64,000 bases of DNA from an uncultured Pelagibacteraceae bacterium (GTDB taxonomy: Bacteria > Pseudomonadota > Alphaproteobacteria > Pelagibacterales > Pelagibacteraceae), in contig CACKGF010000002.1 in the NCBI GenBank assembly GCA_902599625.1, forward strand, positions 241,829 through 305,828. The letters run 5' to 3'. The notes beneath the pieces are model-generated. The model made no database searches and was not told the DNA's origin. It saw only the letters and a list, made by a program, of their open reading frames with translations. A program made the position numbers and the translations under genes. Of the stretch, positions 15,739-25,284 are shown in pieces; position 1 is the first letter of the stretch; each line of letters opens with the position of its first letter.

Positions 15739-15900
15739 ATGGACAACAAAAACAAAAAAAACTACTTAAAAAACCAAGAAAATGCATCAGAGAATATGCC
15801 CTCTAACAGCAGCTCAGGTATTTATTTAAGAGATGATCACTGTGATTGGGGTTCTAGCGGGATGAACGAATTCACTCAAGAATTCGGTGAAAATAACTAA
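15739..15900 (+). CDS. 53-residue small protein upstream of aceA
   Basis: This ORF is too short for the track. It begins ATGGACAACAAAAAC and encodes a hydrophilic protein, MDNKNKKNYLKNQENA at the N-terminus and RDDHCDWGSSGMNEF near the C-terminus, stopping 39 bases before aceA. It has no membrane helix or signal peptide. Its start lies six bases after the -10 box, so the mRNA would be leaderless or nearly so, and no Shine-Dalgarno is visible. It could be a real small protein or a leader whose translation affects aceA. No family recognised. Confidence 0.5.
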   Translation: MDNKNKKNYLKNQENASENMPSNSSSGIYLRDDHCDWGSSGMNEFTQEFGENN

Positions 15901-15939
15901 TTTCGCTTTAATCTGATAACATCAATAAAGGGTAATTTA

Positions 15940-17217
15940 ATGGGTGCTGAAAAAAAGGTTTCTTACGATTTAAAAAGATTTGCTGGCATTAAAAGAGATT
16001 ACAATCAAGAAGATGTTGAGAGATTAAGAGGTTCAATTAAAATTGAATATTCAATATGTAAACAACAATCCACAAAATTGTGGAATTTATTAAATTCTGA
16101 GCCATACGTTAATACACTTGGCTCTTTATCAGGTAATCACGCAGTACAACATGCAAAAGCAGGTTTAAAGGCAATTTATTTAAGTGGATGGCAAGTAGCA
16201 GCTGATGCTAATAGTGCTGGCGAAATGTATCCTGATCAATCTCTTTATCCATATGACAGTGCACCAAAATTAGTTGAAGCAATGAATAATGCTTTGCTAA
16301 GAGCCGACCAAATACAGCATATGGAAATTAAAGATGGGGATCAAAAGAAAGAAAAAAGAATAGATTACATGCTTCCAATAATTGCCGATGGCGAAGCAGG
16401 ATTTGGAGGACCATTGAATGTTTTTGAATTAACTAAAAAATTTATAAAAGCTGGAGCAGCCGGAGTTCACTTTGAGGATCAGCTAGCAAGTGAAAAAAAA
16501 TGTGGTCACATGGGGGGTAAAGTTTTGATACCAACAAGCCAAGCAGTAAAAAATTTGAAAGCTGCAAGGTTAGCAGCCGACATAGCTGATGTTCCGTTAA
16601 TAATACTTGCAAGAACTGATGCAAATGCAGCAAAACTAATTACAAACGATCATGATGAAAATGATAAGCCTTTCCTGACAGGGGAAAGATCTCCAGAAGG
16701 ATTTTACTATGTAAAATCTGGAATTGATCAAGCTATTTCAAGAGGTCTTGCGTATGCACCATACTCAGATCTTATATGGTGTGAAACCGCAACACCAAAT
16801 TTAGAGGAAGCAAAAAAATTTGCTGACGCTATTCACAAAAAATATCCTGGAAAATTATTAGCGTATAATTGCTCACCATCTTTTAACTGGAAAAAACATC
16901 TATCTGATAATGAGATTGCAACTTTCCAGAAAAAAATTAGTGAGATGGGTTATAAATTTCAATTCATCACTTTGGCAGGTTTCCATACTCAAAACATAGC
17001 TATATTTGAATTAGCAGAAAAATATAAAGCAGAAGGCATGACAGCTTATTCAAAAATTCAAGAACGTGAGTTTGCAAGAGAAAAGGATGGATATACTAGT
17101 GTCAAACACCAAAGAGAAGTAGGAACATCTTATTTTGATGCAGTCTCAAATACGATAAGTTCTGGAAAAAGCTCAACGACAGCAATGAAAGGATCGACTG
17201 AGTCTGAACAGTTCTAA
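15940..17217 (+). CDS. aceA: isocitrate lyase
   Basis: The 425-residue protein carries the isocitrate lyase signature KKCGHMGG with catalytic Cys188, and the substrate and metal-binding segments ADGEAGFGG and ARTDANAA. The C-terminal [13 protein letters not shown] is also typical. It splits isocitrate to glyoxylate and succinate, the first step of the glyoxylate shunt, allowing growth on acetate and other C2 units. Malate synthase is not in the window. The divergent ScfR-like regulator and the operator-bearing promoter suggest control by acyl-CoA status. A 97-residue membrane protein begins right after its stop codon. Confidence 0.96.
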   Translation: MGAEKKVSYDLKRFAGIKRDYNQEDVERLRGSIKIEYSICKQQSTKLWNLLNSEPYVNTLGSLSGNHAVQHAKAGLKAIYLSGWQVAADANSAGEMYPDQSLYPYDSAPKLVEAMNNALLRADQIQHMEIKDGDQKKEKRIDYMLPIIADGEAGFGGPLNVFELTKKFIKAGAAGVHFEDQLASEKKCGHMGGKVLIPTSQAVKNLKAARLAADIADVPLIILARTDANAAKLITNDHDENDKPFLTGERSPEGFYYVKSGIDQAISRGLAYAPYSDLIWCETATPNLEEAKKFADAIHKKYPGKLLAYNCSPSFNWKKHLSDNEIATFQKKISEMGYKFQFITLAGFHTQNIAIFELAEKYKAEGMTAYSKIQEREFAREKDGYTSVKHQREVGTSYFDAVSNTISSGKSSTTAMKGSTESEQF

Positions 17218-17511
17218 ATGATTACAAGTGGATTAATTTTACTAGTTTTGTACTTTTTATTAATTTACTCTTTTGAATGCATTAAGTACTTTAATAAGAC
17301 AGACGAAAGATTCGGAAACTCATTATGGAGATGGTCATATGATTATCCTGTAAAAGGAAAGCAAGATATTTCAAACATAGATGATCCAGAATTCGTCGCA
17401 TTAAGAAGAAGAAGAAATACAGCAGTTACTTGCATGTATTGGATTTTCTTCTTAGGTTTTTTTGTTCTAATGAATTTTATAAGCCAAGTGTTATTAAAAA
17501 TTTTCGTCTAA
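17218..17511 (+). CDS. small two-helix membrane protein downstream of aceA
   Basis: The 97-residue ORF begins at the base after the aceA stop, so it is almost certainly co-transcribed. It has an N-terminal hydrophobic helix (SGLILLVLYFLLIYSF) and a second one near the C-terminus (MYWIFFLGFFVLMNFI), separated by a polar loop with FGNSLWRWSYDYPVKGKQ. No family is recognised. The close coupling to isocitrate lyase suggests expression during C2 metabolism but does not reveal the job. It overlaps the convergent gene end by four bases. Confidence 0.75.
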   Translation: MITSGLILLVLYFLLIYSFECIKYFNKTDERFGNSLWRWSYDYPVKGKQDISNIDDPEFVALRRRRNTAVTCMYWIFFLGFFVLMNFISQVLLKIFV

Positions 17512-18197
17512 TTATTTTTTTCAATATTTTTTACAATATATTCCCATTCTCCAAATTTAGAATAAGATACTTTTAAGATAACATTGGATTTATTATCCAA
17601 CCAAACATTAAACTCCTCCTTTTTTTTACCATTAGCGTTTTTCTTCATTACAACCTTAAATTTACTTGTGTTGTAGTTATCATTATTAATTTTAAGTGTT
17701 TCTTTTGATAAAAAATAAACTTCTTGAAACTTTAAACTTCCAGAAATGGGACTAATAATAACTTCTGATTGAAGAATATTGTGATTCCACCAATTTCCTA
17801 ATACAGCATTAGATGGTGCCGTACCTTTAAAAGAAGAACCTTTAATATGGTAAATTTTCTCTTTTTCATCAAGAATTAAATTGTTGTATTTATTTTTTTT
17901 ATTTTGAATAGTTTTAGAGTTATATTTTACTAACTTTCCACTTTTATAAGTTTCAGTAGAAAAACCATTTATACTAAAAAAATTTACGCCTATGATTTTT
18001 GCTACAAAATAAGTCTCATTTTTTACGATTAAAAAACCATTTTTATTAGTAAAGATATATTTATTGTAGCCTATCTTATTACCATTTCTATAAACATCCA
18101 TTTCAATAGATTTTATTTTATTATAATGATTTACATGAGGATAAAGGAATGAGGGATATATAAAAAAAAGAAAAAGAAAAAATATTTTAAATCTCAT
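17508..18197 (-). CDS. secreted protein of unknown function (DUF6134/DUF3108-like)
   Basis: The product of about 229 residues starts with a signal peptide, MRFKIFFLFLFFIYPSFLYP, and then is mostly beta-strand with IEMDVYRNGNKIGYNKY and KGTAPSNAVLGNWWNH. This pattern resembles periplasmic DUF6134/DUF3108-type proteins, but the match is only by eye. The track start is a GTG at 18212. I prefer the ATG at 18197, which overlaps the stop of the upstream glycosyltransferase as ATGA and places the signal peptide at the very N-terminus. Confidence 0.75.
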   Translation of the reverse strand: MRFKIFFLFLFFIYPSFLYPHVNHYNKIKSIEMDVYRNGNKIGYNKYIFTNKNGFLIVKNETYFVAKIIGVNFFSINGFSTETYKSGKLVKYNSKTIQNKKNKYNNLILDEKEKIYHIKGSSFKGTAPSNAVLGNWWNHNILQSEVIISPISGSLKFQEVYFLSKETLKINNDNYNTSKFKVVMKKNANGKKKEEFNVWLDNKSNVILKVSYSKFGEWEYIVKNIEKNN

Positions 18198-19648
18198 TCT
18201 TTTTTTTCCCACAAACTTAACTTAATACCACCTTGTAAAATATTATCTCCTAAAACTTTGATTTTATTAGGGGGCTTAAAACAATCATTAAATGGATTAG
18301 TTAAACAAAGGTTCCAAACTTTTCCACTAAAACTTTCAAGATTATTATTTAAAAGATTAATTCCGTAATCTTCGTTCTTAATAATCGTTTGTACATAATT
18401 ATATAAAACTAGACCATTATAGTCAGTCTTTTCACTAAACTTTTTTTCTCTATAAAGAATTAGATTGTTTGCCTCAGAACTTTTTATTATTTCAAGAGCA
18501 GTATCAAAATCTGGCTTAAATTTTTGTCTCTCATGAAAAAATTGTTTTAGTGTGCTTTCAGTAAGATGATTTCCTAAATTTATGAATATGAAGAAAAAAA
18601 TTAAGAATCTTCTTAAATTTTTATTCTCTAAATAGAAAATTAAAATGGAAATTAATAATATAATTGGAATTAAAACAAACATTATATATCTGGGAAAAAT
18701 AATTGGTTTTAAAAAGTAACCATAAATCAAAGGAATGAAATACGACAAAAACAACATTATATATAAAAAAATTATTTTTTTATTATTAATAATTTTTTTC
18801 CATAAAAAGAAAGATAAAAAAATTAATATAGCTAAATGAATTATTCCTAATAATCTTGAGCCAAAAAACTTCGAAAAATAAAAATTCGAATAGAATTTTA
18901 GGTCTGGTTGTTTAATCCAATTAATTGTATCTGTAATTAAAGAGACATATTGCAAATAATGAAATAAAAAAAACAAAGTAAAAACAGAAACCAAAATTAA
19001 AGATATATTTATTTTCTGATTCTTTTCATTGAAAAAAAAGAAATCTGCAAATGTAAAACATATTAATGAACCTAAAATAATAATACTAAATGGATGACTA
19101 AAGATAGCCAGGGTTAAAAATAAAGAAAAAAATAAAAAATTTTTTGTAAAAATTTTTGACTCACTTTCACCATAGAGATTAAAGAAGAATATTAAAGCCA
19201 AAGAAATTAAAAAAAAGGTAAAAATATATACCCTCATTTCCTGAGAATATATTATTAAATAGATGTTTAGACTTGTTAAACAAAGCGCAAGTAAAAAACT
19301 TTTATTATTAACGAACCTCTTACACAAAATACCTACTGTAAAAATACTTAAAAAACCAAAGACAGCAGAAAAAATTCTTCCTACGATTGGTTCATAACCT
19401 AAAAATGAATTACAAATTTTTATTAAGTAATAGTATAAAAAAGGGATAGATTCGGTTGACTTTACTCTTAAGAATGTTTCAGAGAATGATAAATTTGGAT
19501 CTGTTACCCAAAAAGAAAAAATTTCATCAAACCAAAGATTATCATAACCAACGTTATAAAATCTAAAAATTACTCCTAATAGAACTATTAGTAGAACAGA
19601 AAAATATATGAAAATATTATTTTCTTGAAACTTTAAAATTTTAAACAT
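18194..19648 (-). CDS. GT39/ArnT-like membrane glycosyltransferase
   Basis: The 484-residue protein has about 11-12 membrane helices. The first periplasmic loop reads GYDNLWFDEIFSFWV, with the acidic DE pair that is the catalytic hallmark of PMT/ArnT (GT-C) enzymes using polyprenyl-phosphate sugars. The partner loop STESIPFLYYYLIK is also typical. It would transfer a sugar to a lipid, protein or polysaccharide on the periplasmic face. The four-base overlap with the following secreted protein suggests that protein may be a partner or substrate, which is inference. Confidence 0.85.
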   Translation of the reverse strand: MFKILKFQENNIFIYFSVLLIVLLGVIFRFYNVGYDNLWFDEIFSFWVTDPNLSFSETFLRVKSTESIPFLYYYLIKICNSFLGYEPIVGRIFSAVFGFLSIFTVGILCKRFVNNKSFLLALCLTSLNIYLIIYSQEMRVYIFTFFLISLALIFFFNLYGESESKIFTKNFLFFSLFLTLAIFSHPFSIIILGSLICFTFADFFFFNEKNQKINISLILVSVFTLFFLFHYLQYVSLITDTINWIKQPDLKFYSNFYFSKFFGSRLLGIIHLAILIFLSFFLWKKIINNKKIIFLYIMLFLSYFIPLIYGYFLKPIIFPRYIMFVLIPIILLISILIFYLENKNLRRFLIFFFIFINLGNHLTESTLKQFFHERQKFKPDFDTALEIIKSSEANNLILYREKKFSEKTDYNGLVLYNYVQTIIKNEDYGINLLNNNLESFSGKVWNLCLTNPFNDCFKPPNKIKVLGDNILQGGIKLSLWEKKE

Positions 19649-19710
19649 ATTTAAAAATAATTAGTTTTAAATTTTTTAAAAATTAAAACTATAATATTTT
19701 GACTAAAAAT

Positions 19711-20358
19711 ATGTTTTTAACAATTAAAAAAATCCCAAAAAATTTCTGGAGTTCAAAAAAACCCCTAAACTTAAAACCTAGCTCTTTAACAATTTTTTAT
19801 CTCATCCTAGGTTTAACAATATTTGGGTTTGGTGAAGGGTTACTAATTGTATCCTATTCTGGCGCATCACCTTGGAGTGTTCTTGCTCAAGGAATTTCAT
19901 TAAACATTAATTTATCTATAGGAATTGTAACTTTTATCGTAAGTGTCTGCACTCTAAGCTTGTGGTTTTTTCTAAAACAAAAACCAGGTATTGGAACTGT
20001 TTTTAACATCATCATTATAGCTGCAATGATTGATTTAACTATTTTTTTTTTTGTAACTCCAGAAACATACTTCGGAAAATTGCTGATGGCAGTATTTGCA
20101 GTTTTACTAGTTGGTATAGGAAGTGGTTTTTACTTAATTGCAAATTTAGGTCCTGGACCAAGAGACGGATTGATGACAGGAATTCAAAAAATAACTAATT
20201 TTCCAATCGCTGCAGTCAGAGCCGGAATCGAGATAACAGTAGTATCAATTGGTTGGTACTTGGGAGGCACAGTCGGGGTAGGTACTTTATTATTTGCTTT
20301 TGGAATTGGTCCCTCTGTGGCACTTGGTCTATATTTAGTTGGAAAATTCTTTAATTGA
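19711..20358 (+). CDS. YczE/YitT-family membrane protein
   Basis: The protein has five or six helices. GEGLLIVSYSGASPWSVLAQG and the loop IANLGPGPRDGLMTGI are typical of the YczE/YyaS/YitT family, inner-membrane proteins of unknown function. The track start is a TTG at 19699. I choose the ATG at 19711 because a TATAAT lies at 19690-19695, and a transcript started from it would begin at or after the TTG. No Shine-Dalgarno is visible for either start, so this is uncertain by four residues. Confidence 0.8.
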   Translation: MFLTIKKIPKNFWSSKKPLNLKPSSLTIFYLILGLTIFGFGEGLLIVSYSGASPWSVLAQGISLNINLSIGIVTFIVSVCTLSLWFFLKQKPGIGTVFNIIIIAAMIDLTIFFFVTPETYFGKLLMAVFAVLLVGIGSGFYLIANLGPGPRDGLMTGIQKITNFPIAAVRAGIEITVVSIGWYLGGTVGVGTLLFAFGIGPSVALGLYLVGKFFN

Positions 20359-20389
20359 TTTTTATCTTAAAAAAAACTATTAATTTTTA

Positions 20390-20848
20390 ATGTCATTAAA
20401 AAATTTTATGATCGAATCTGCAAACATTCTGTTTGATGATAGTAAAAACGATTTGAGAGCTTTACCTAAAACTGTAAGACTTCAAATTTTGCTAGTTTTG
20501 AGTTTCATATGGTCCGTAGTATTTAGTTTATATATTTTTACATACACAACATTTATTTTTGGTTGGGCGGGAGTATTTCTTGCTCACCTAGGACTAATTT
20601 TTGCAGTTTATCATACCTTTAAGCAGTTTCACAAAGCCGAGGAAAAGTCAGCAAGTGTGTTTGAAACTAAAAATTTCAACCCTTTTAAAATTATGGCAAT
20701 AGTTTTTGTTATAGTTTTTATATTTGTTTTTTCAAAGGGTATTGAGGTACTAACAAATACTAACTCTTATAAAATACCTTATGGTGGACCGGATAAATCT
20801 GCCATAGAAAAATGGTTACCATTTACCCAAAAAAAATCAGAAGATTAG
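20390..20848 (+). CDS. membrane protein of unknown function
   Basis: The 152-residue protein has three hydrophobic segments, about residues 32-52, 54-72 and 100-120. The first two form a tight hairpin broken by FGWAGVF, and a charged linker KQFHKAEEKS follows. The N-terminal ESANILFDDSKNDLRALPK and the C-terminal tail YGGPDKSAIEKWLPF appear soluble. I do not recognise a family. It lies between YczE-like and PsiE-like genes on the same strand with gaps of 31 and 39 bases, so all three membrane proteins may be one transcript. Confidence 0.7.
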   Translation: MSLKNFMIESANILFDDSKNDLRALPKTVRLQILLVLSFIWSVVFSLYIFTYTTFIFGWAGVFLAHLGLIFAVYHTFKQFHKAEEKSASVFETKNFNPFKIMAIVFVIVFIFVFSKGIEVLTNTNSYKIPYGGPDKSAIEKWLPFTQKKSED

Positions 20849-20887
20849 ACATATATTTTAAGTGTAGAATCAGCTATATTTAAATCA

Positions 20888-21271
20888 ATGAAAAATCTTG
20901 TCAAAAATTTGCAGCTTCTTTTATTGGGAATAATTTTACTTAGTACAATCATCGCGGTGGTACTTGAAATAAGAACAATGTTCTTAAATCAAACTGTTAC
21001 ATTAGCTGATTTATTATTAATGTTTCTATACTTAGAGGTTATGGCCATGGTAAGAGTTTTCTGGGAAGAACAATCAATTAGTATTTCTCTTCCTTTGTTA
21101 ATTGCAATTACTGCACTAAGCAGATTTATAATTTTGCAGGGAAAACAGATGGATGCTTCTCAACTTCTTTACGAATCAATAGCAATTGTTTTAATTGCTC
21201 TCGCTATAGTGGTACTAAGACTTAGACATAGTGATAAATTGGGCTTATCAAAAAAGAGAAAAAGAAAATAA
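20888..21271 (+). CDS. PsiE-family membrane protein
   Basis: The 127-residue protein has four helices, and the segment VTLADLLLMFLYLEVMAMVR followed by ISLPLLIAITALSRFI is typical of PsiE, a phosphate-starvation-inducible inner-membrane protein of unknown biochemical function. The C-terminus is short and basic (KKRKRK). It ends the plus-strand membrane-protein cluster. The next feature is the shared terminator with groEL, 125 bases on. No Pho box was identified, so phosphate regulation is only family knowledge. Confidence 0.82.
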   Translation: MKNLVKNLQLLLLGIILLSTIIAVVLEIRTMFLNQTVTLADLLLMFLYLEVMAMVRVFWEEQSISISLPLLIAITALSRFIILQGKQMDASQLLYESIAIVLIALAIVVLRLRHSDKLGLSKKRKRK

Positions 21272-21397
21272 AATATTTAATACAACCTAATCAATTGTTA
21301 TAATTTGAATATGTGGTTTATCAGAATCAGGCTACATAAATTTGTAAGATTAACTTTTCATCCACCATGAATAAAGTAAAGTTTAAAAAATTAAGAC

Positions 21398-21430
21398 AAA
21401 AAAAAACCCTCTTTCGAGGGTTTTTTTTTT
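21398..21430. terminator. bidirectional intrinsic terminator of groEL and psiE-like gene
   Basis: A nine-base A-run, CCCTC, TTTC, GAGGG and a ten-base T-run form a compact perfect hairpin. Read on the minus strand the loop is GAAA, a stable tetraloop, followed by T9, so it terminates groEL well. On the plus strand it can terminate the psiE-like transcript. Confidence 0.92.
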
Positions 21431-21447
21431 AATTACTTAAAGTGGAT

Positions 21448-23103
<1,656 letters not shown>

Positions 23104-23122
23104 TTACTCCTTATATTAAAAA

Positions 23123-23416
23123 TTATTTTCCTGTTGATATTCCCATTATGTCAGATTCTTTCATAATGCTGTATTCTTTTCCACCAATTTTAACTTCAGT
23201 GCCTGACCATTTGCCGAATAATACTTTGTCACCAACTTTGACATCCATTGGAATGATTTTACCATCTTCAGTTCTGGCTCCACCACCAACTGCAACGACC
23301 TTTCCTTCTTGAGGTTTTTCTTGAGCTGTATCCGGTATTATTATCCCACCAGCAGTTTTCTCACTGCTGTCCAAAACTTCTATTAAAACTCTATCATGTA
23401 ACGGTTTAAACTTCAT
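23123..23416 (-). CDS. groS: co-chaperonin GroES
   Basis: The 97-residue protein starts [17 protein letters not shown] and contains the mobile-loop and roof segments [20 protein letters not shown] and GKYSGTEVKI-like [12 protein letters not shown]. It caps the GroEL ring. The track extends the frame nine residues upstream; I use the ATG at 23416 because AAAGGAG lies just before it and all GroES proteins begin at this point. A weak sigma32-like promoter lies upstream. No CIRCE inverted repeat was seen. Confidence 0.97.
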   Translation of the reverse strand: MKFKPLHDRVLIEVLDSSEKTAGGIIIPDTAQEKPQEGKVVAVGGGARTEDGKIIPMDVKVGDKVLFGKWSGTEVKIGGKEYSIMKESDIMGISTGK

Positions 23417-23440
23417 AAAAACTCCTTTAAATATGAAGTT

Positions 23441-23470
23441 CATATAAAGACCAAAAGATAAATTTTCAAG
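23441..23470 (-). promoter_or_regulatory. putative sigma32-type promoter of groESL
   Basis: On the minus strand CTTGAAA is followed after 14 bases by CTTTATATG, a fair match to the sigma32 -10 (CCCCATNTA at four positions). It lies 25-54 bases upstream of the groES start. The -35 box is identical to the one upstream of hsp20. Confidence 0.45.
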
Positions 23471-23539
23471 ACAAAGGATAAAATATATATTCTAAAAAAA
23501 ACCAAGAAATATGCACATTTTTGAGTTATATCATAAAAA

Positions 23540-24355
23540 ATGACTTCAAATTTAGATGAAAAAGGATTTAGATCAATCGTTGGGAAATACGATGTGTTTT
23601 TTATAGATATTTGGGGAGTTTTACATAACGGTCTAAATCTATTTCAAAATTCGGTTGAAGTTCTTGAAAAGTTAGAAAAAAATAAAAAGCAATATGTATT
23701 GCTAACGAACGCACCAAGACCAAATCTTACTGTAATTGAATATTTGAAAAAAATGGGTTTAGATGAAAAAAAAGCTCAACAAGTTTATACATCTGGCCAA
23801 GCTGCTTTAGATCATCTCAAAACCATGAATTCCAAAAGGTTTTTTCATATAGGTCCGCCAAGAGATTTTGATTTATTCAAAACATTTGAAAATCAAAAAG
23901 TTGAAAAGATAGACAGCTGCGATTTTTTGTTATGTACTGGATTATTTAATGACCATGAATCAGATTTAAAATTTTATGAAAAATTACTTCTAAACCACCT
24001 TGAAAAAAAAATGATTTGCACTAACCCAGATCTTATTGTTGATCGAGGTGAAGAAAGAGAATTTTGTGCAGGAACAGTTGCGAAAATTTTTGAAAAGTTA
24101 GGCGGTGAAGTTAAATATTTTGGCAAACCTTACCCAGAAGTCTATGCAAAAGCATTTAACACGCTAAAAGGCAAAAAGGTGATTTGTATAGGTGATAATC
24201 TAAATACTGATATCAAAGGTGCAAATATACAAAATTTTGACTCTCTTCTAATAAATAACGGAATTCATAAAAGTGAAATAAGTAACGGTATTAAAGAATT
24301 AACAAAAAAGTATAATGTTAATGTAGACTATACTCAAACAGAACTTAAATGGTAA
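23540..24355 (+). CDS. HAD-superfamily class IIA phosphatase (TIGR01459-like)
   Basis: The catalytic aspartates lie in VFFIDIWGVLHNG near residue 20, the second motif in LLTNAPRPN, and the last motif in VICIGDNLNTDIKGAN, with the class IIA cap between motifs II and III. Relatives include pyridoxal-phosphate and p-nitrophenyl phosphatases and sugar-phosphate phosphatases. This subfamily is common in alphaproteobacteria next to ribF, as here. It overlaps ribF by seven bases. A role in FMN or flavin precursor dephosphorylation is possible but only contextual. Confidence 0.85.
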   Translation: MTSNLDEKGFRSIVGKYDVFFIDIWGVLHNGLNLFQNSVEVLEKLEKNKKQYVLLTNAPRPNLTVIEYLKKMGLDEKKAQQVYTSGQAALDHLKTMNSKRFFHIGPPRDFDLFKTFENQKVEKIDSCDFLLCTGLFNDHESDLKFYEKLLLNHLEKKMICTNPDLIVDRGEEREFCAGTVAKIFEKLGGEVKYFGKPYPEVYAKAFNTLKGKKVICIGDNLNTDIKGANIQNFDSLLINNGIHKSEISNGIKELTKKYNVNVDYTQTELKW

Positions 24356-25284
24356 ATAATTTTAAAATTTATAAAAACTTTAATTTGTCCAAAAAAGACA
24401 AAGGAGCAATTATTTTAATCGGAAACTTTGACGGTCTTCATCTGGGGCATCAAAAATTATTTAATAAAGCGAAAAGTTTTAAAAAAAAATTCAAATTAAG
24501 AATAGGAGTAATTACTTTTGACCCTATACCAAAGATGTTTTTTAAAAAACTTCATAATTATAGACTTTCAAATTTTGATCAAAAAATTCAACTTTTAAAA
24601 AAAAATTATGTAAATTTTGTCGTAAATCAAAAATTTAATATAAAATTTTCAAAAATAAGTTGTTATGATTTTATAAAAAAAATTTTATTTAACAAGATTA
24701 AGCCAAAATATATTTTTGTTTCTGACAATTTTAGATTTGGTTATAAACGGGCTGGTGATATAAAACTTCTAAAGTCATTGGAAAAAAATTATGACTACGA
24801 AATTATTAATCCATCTCCTCTAAAAAGTAAAAAATTTGTAATCTCATCGACTTTGATTAGAAAAAATCTTGAAATGGGAAATTTAAAAAAAGTAAAAAAA
24901 TTTTTAGGGAGGAATTGGTGCATAGAGGGCAGAGTTGAGAAAGGGAGACAGATTGGTAAAAAAATTGGATTTCCAACATGCAATATTGATATAAAGAATT
25001 ATAAAATTCCGAAAATTGGTGTTTATGCAGTAAAAGTATCCTCTAAAAATAAAAGAAAATTAAATGGTATTGCAAATATTGGATACAGACCAACATTTAA
25101 CCAAAAAAAATTAGTTTTAGAAGTAAATATATTTAATTTTTCTGGAAATCTTTATAATAAAAATTTATCAATAGAATTTATAAAATTTATAAGAGGTGAG
25201 AAAAAATTTAATGGATTACCTAACTTGAAAAAACAAATTAAAATAGATTGTAAAAAAGCAAAGGCAATATTATCGAATGAGTAA
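24349..25284 (+). CDS. ribF: bifunctional riboflavin kinase/FAD synthetase
   Basis: The N-terminal nucleotidyltransferase domain carries IGNFDGLHLGHQKLF and ISSTLIRKNLEMGNL, and the C-terminal riboflavin kinase domain GRQIGKKIGFPTCNI and NIGYRPTF. Together they convert riboflavin to FMN and then FAD in the cytoplasm. The 311-residue length is normal. The start lies inside the end of the HAD gene and the stop inside the start of ileS, an arrangement that implies translational coupling of all three. Confidence 0.95.
   Translation: MVNNFKIYKNFNLSKKDKGAIILIGNFDGLHLGHQKLFNKAKSFKKKFKLRIGVITFDPIPKMFFKKLHNYRLSNFDQKIQLLKKNYVNFVVNQKFNIKFSKISCYDFIKKILFNKIKPKYIFVSDNFRFGYKRAGDIKLLKSLEKNYDYEIINPSPLKSKKFVISSTLIRKNLEMGNLKKVKKFLGRNWCIEGRVEKGRQIGKKIGFPTCNIDIKNYKIPKIGVYAVKVSSKNKRKLNGIANIGYRPTFNQKKLVLEVNIFNFSGNLYNKNLSIEFIKFIRGEKKFNGLPNLKKQIKIDCKKAKAILSNE

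Larger units (their letters stand above)
15628..15939. other. 312-base intergenic region between regulator and aceA
   Basis: The left 110 bases hold the two operator clusters and the promoter; the rest is occupied by the 53-residue ORF and a 39-base spacer before aceA. No terminator, tRNA or riboswitch fold is apparent. The spacer AATAAAGGGTAATTT contains a weak AAGGG ribosome-binding site for aceA. Confidence 0.7.

Noticed and set aside
21311-21370. 19-residue ORF (MWFIRIRLHKFVRLTFHPP) in the gap before groEL
   Set aside because: Too short, no ribosome-binding site and no context supporting translation; kept only as a note on the gap contents.
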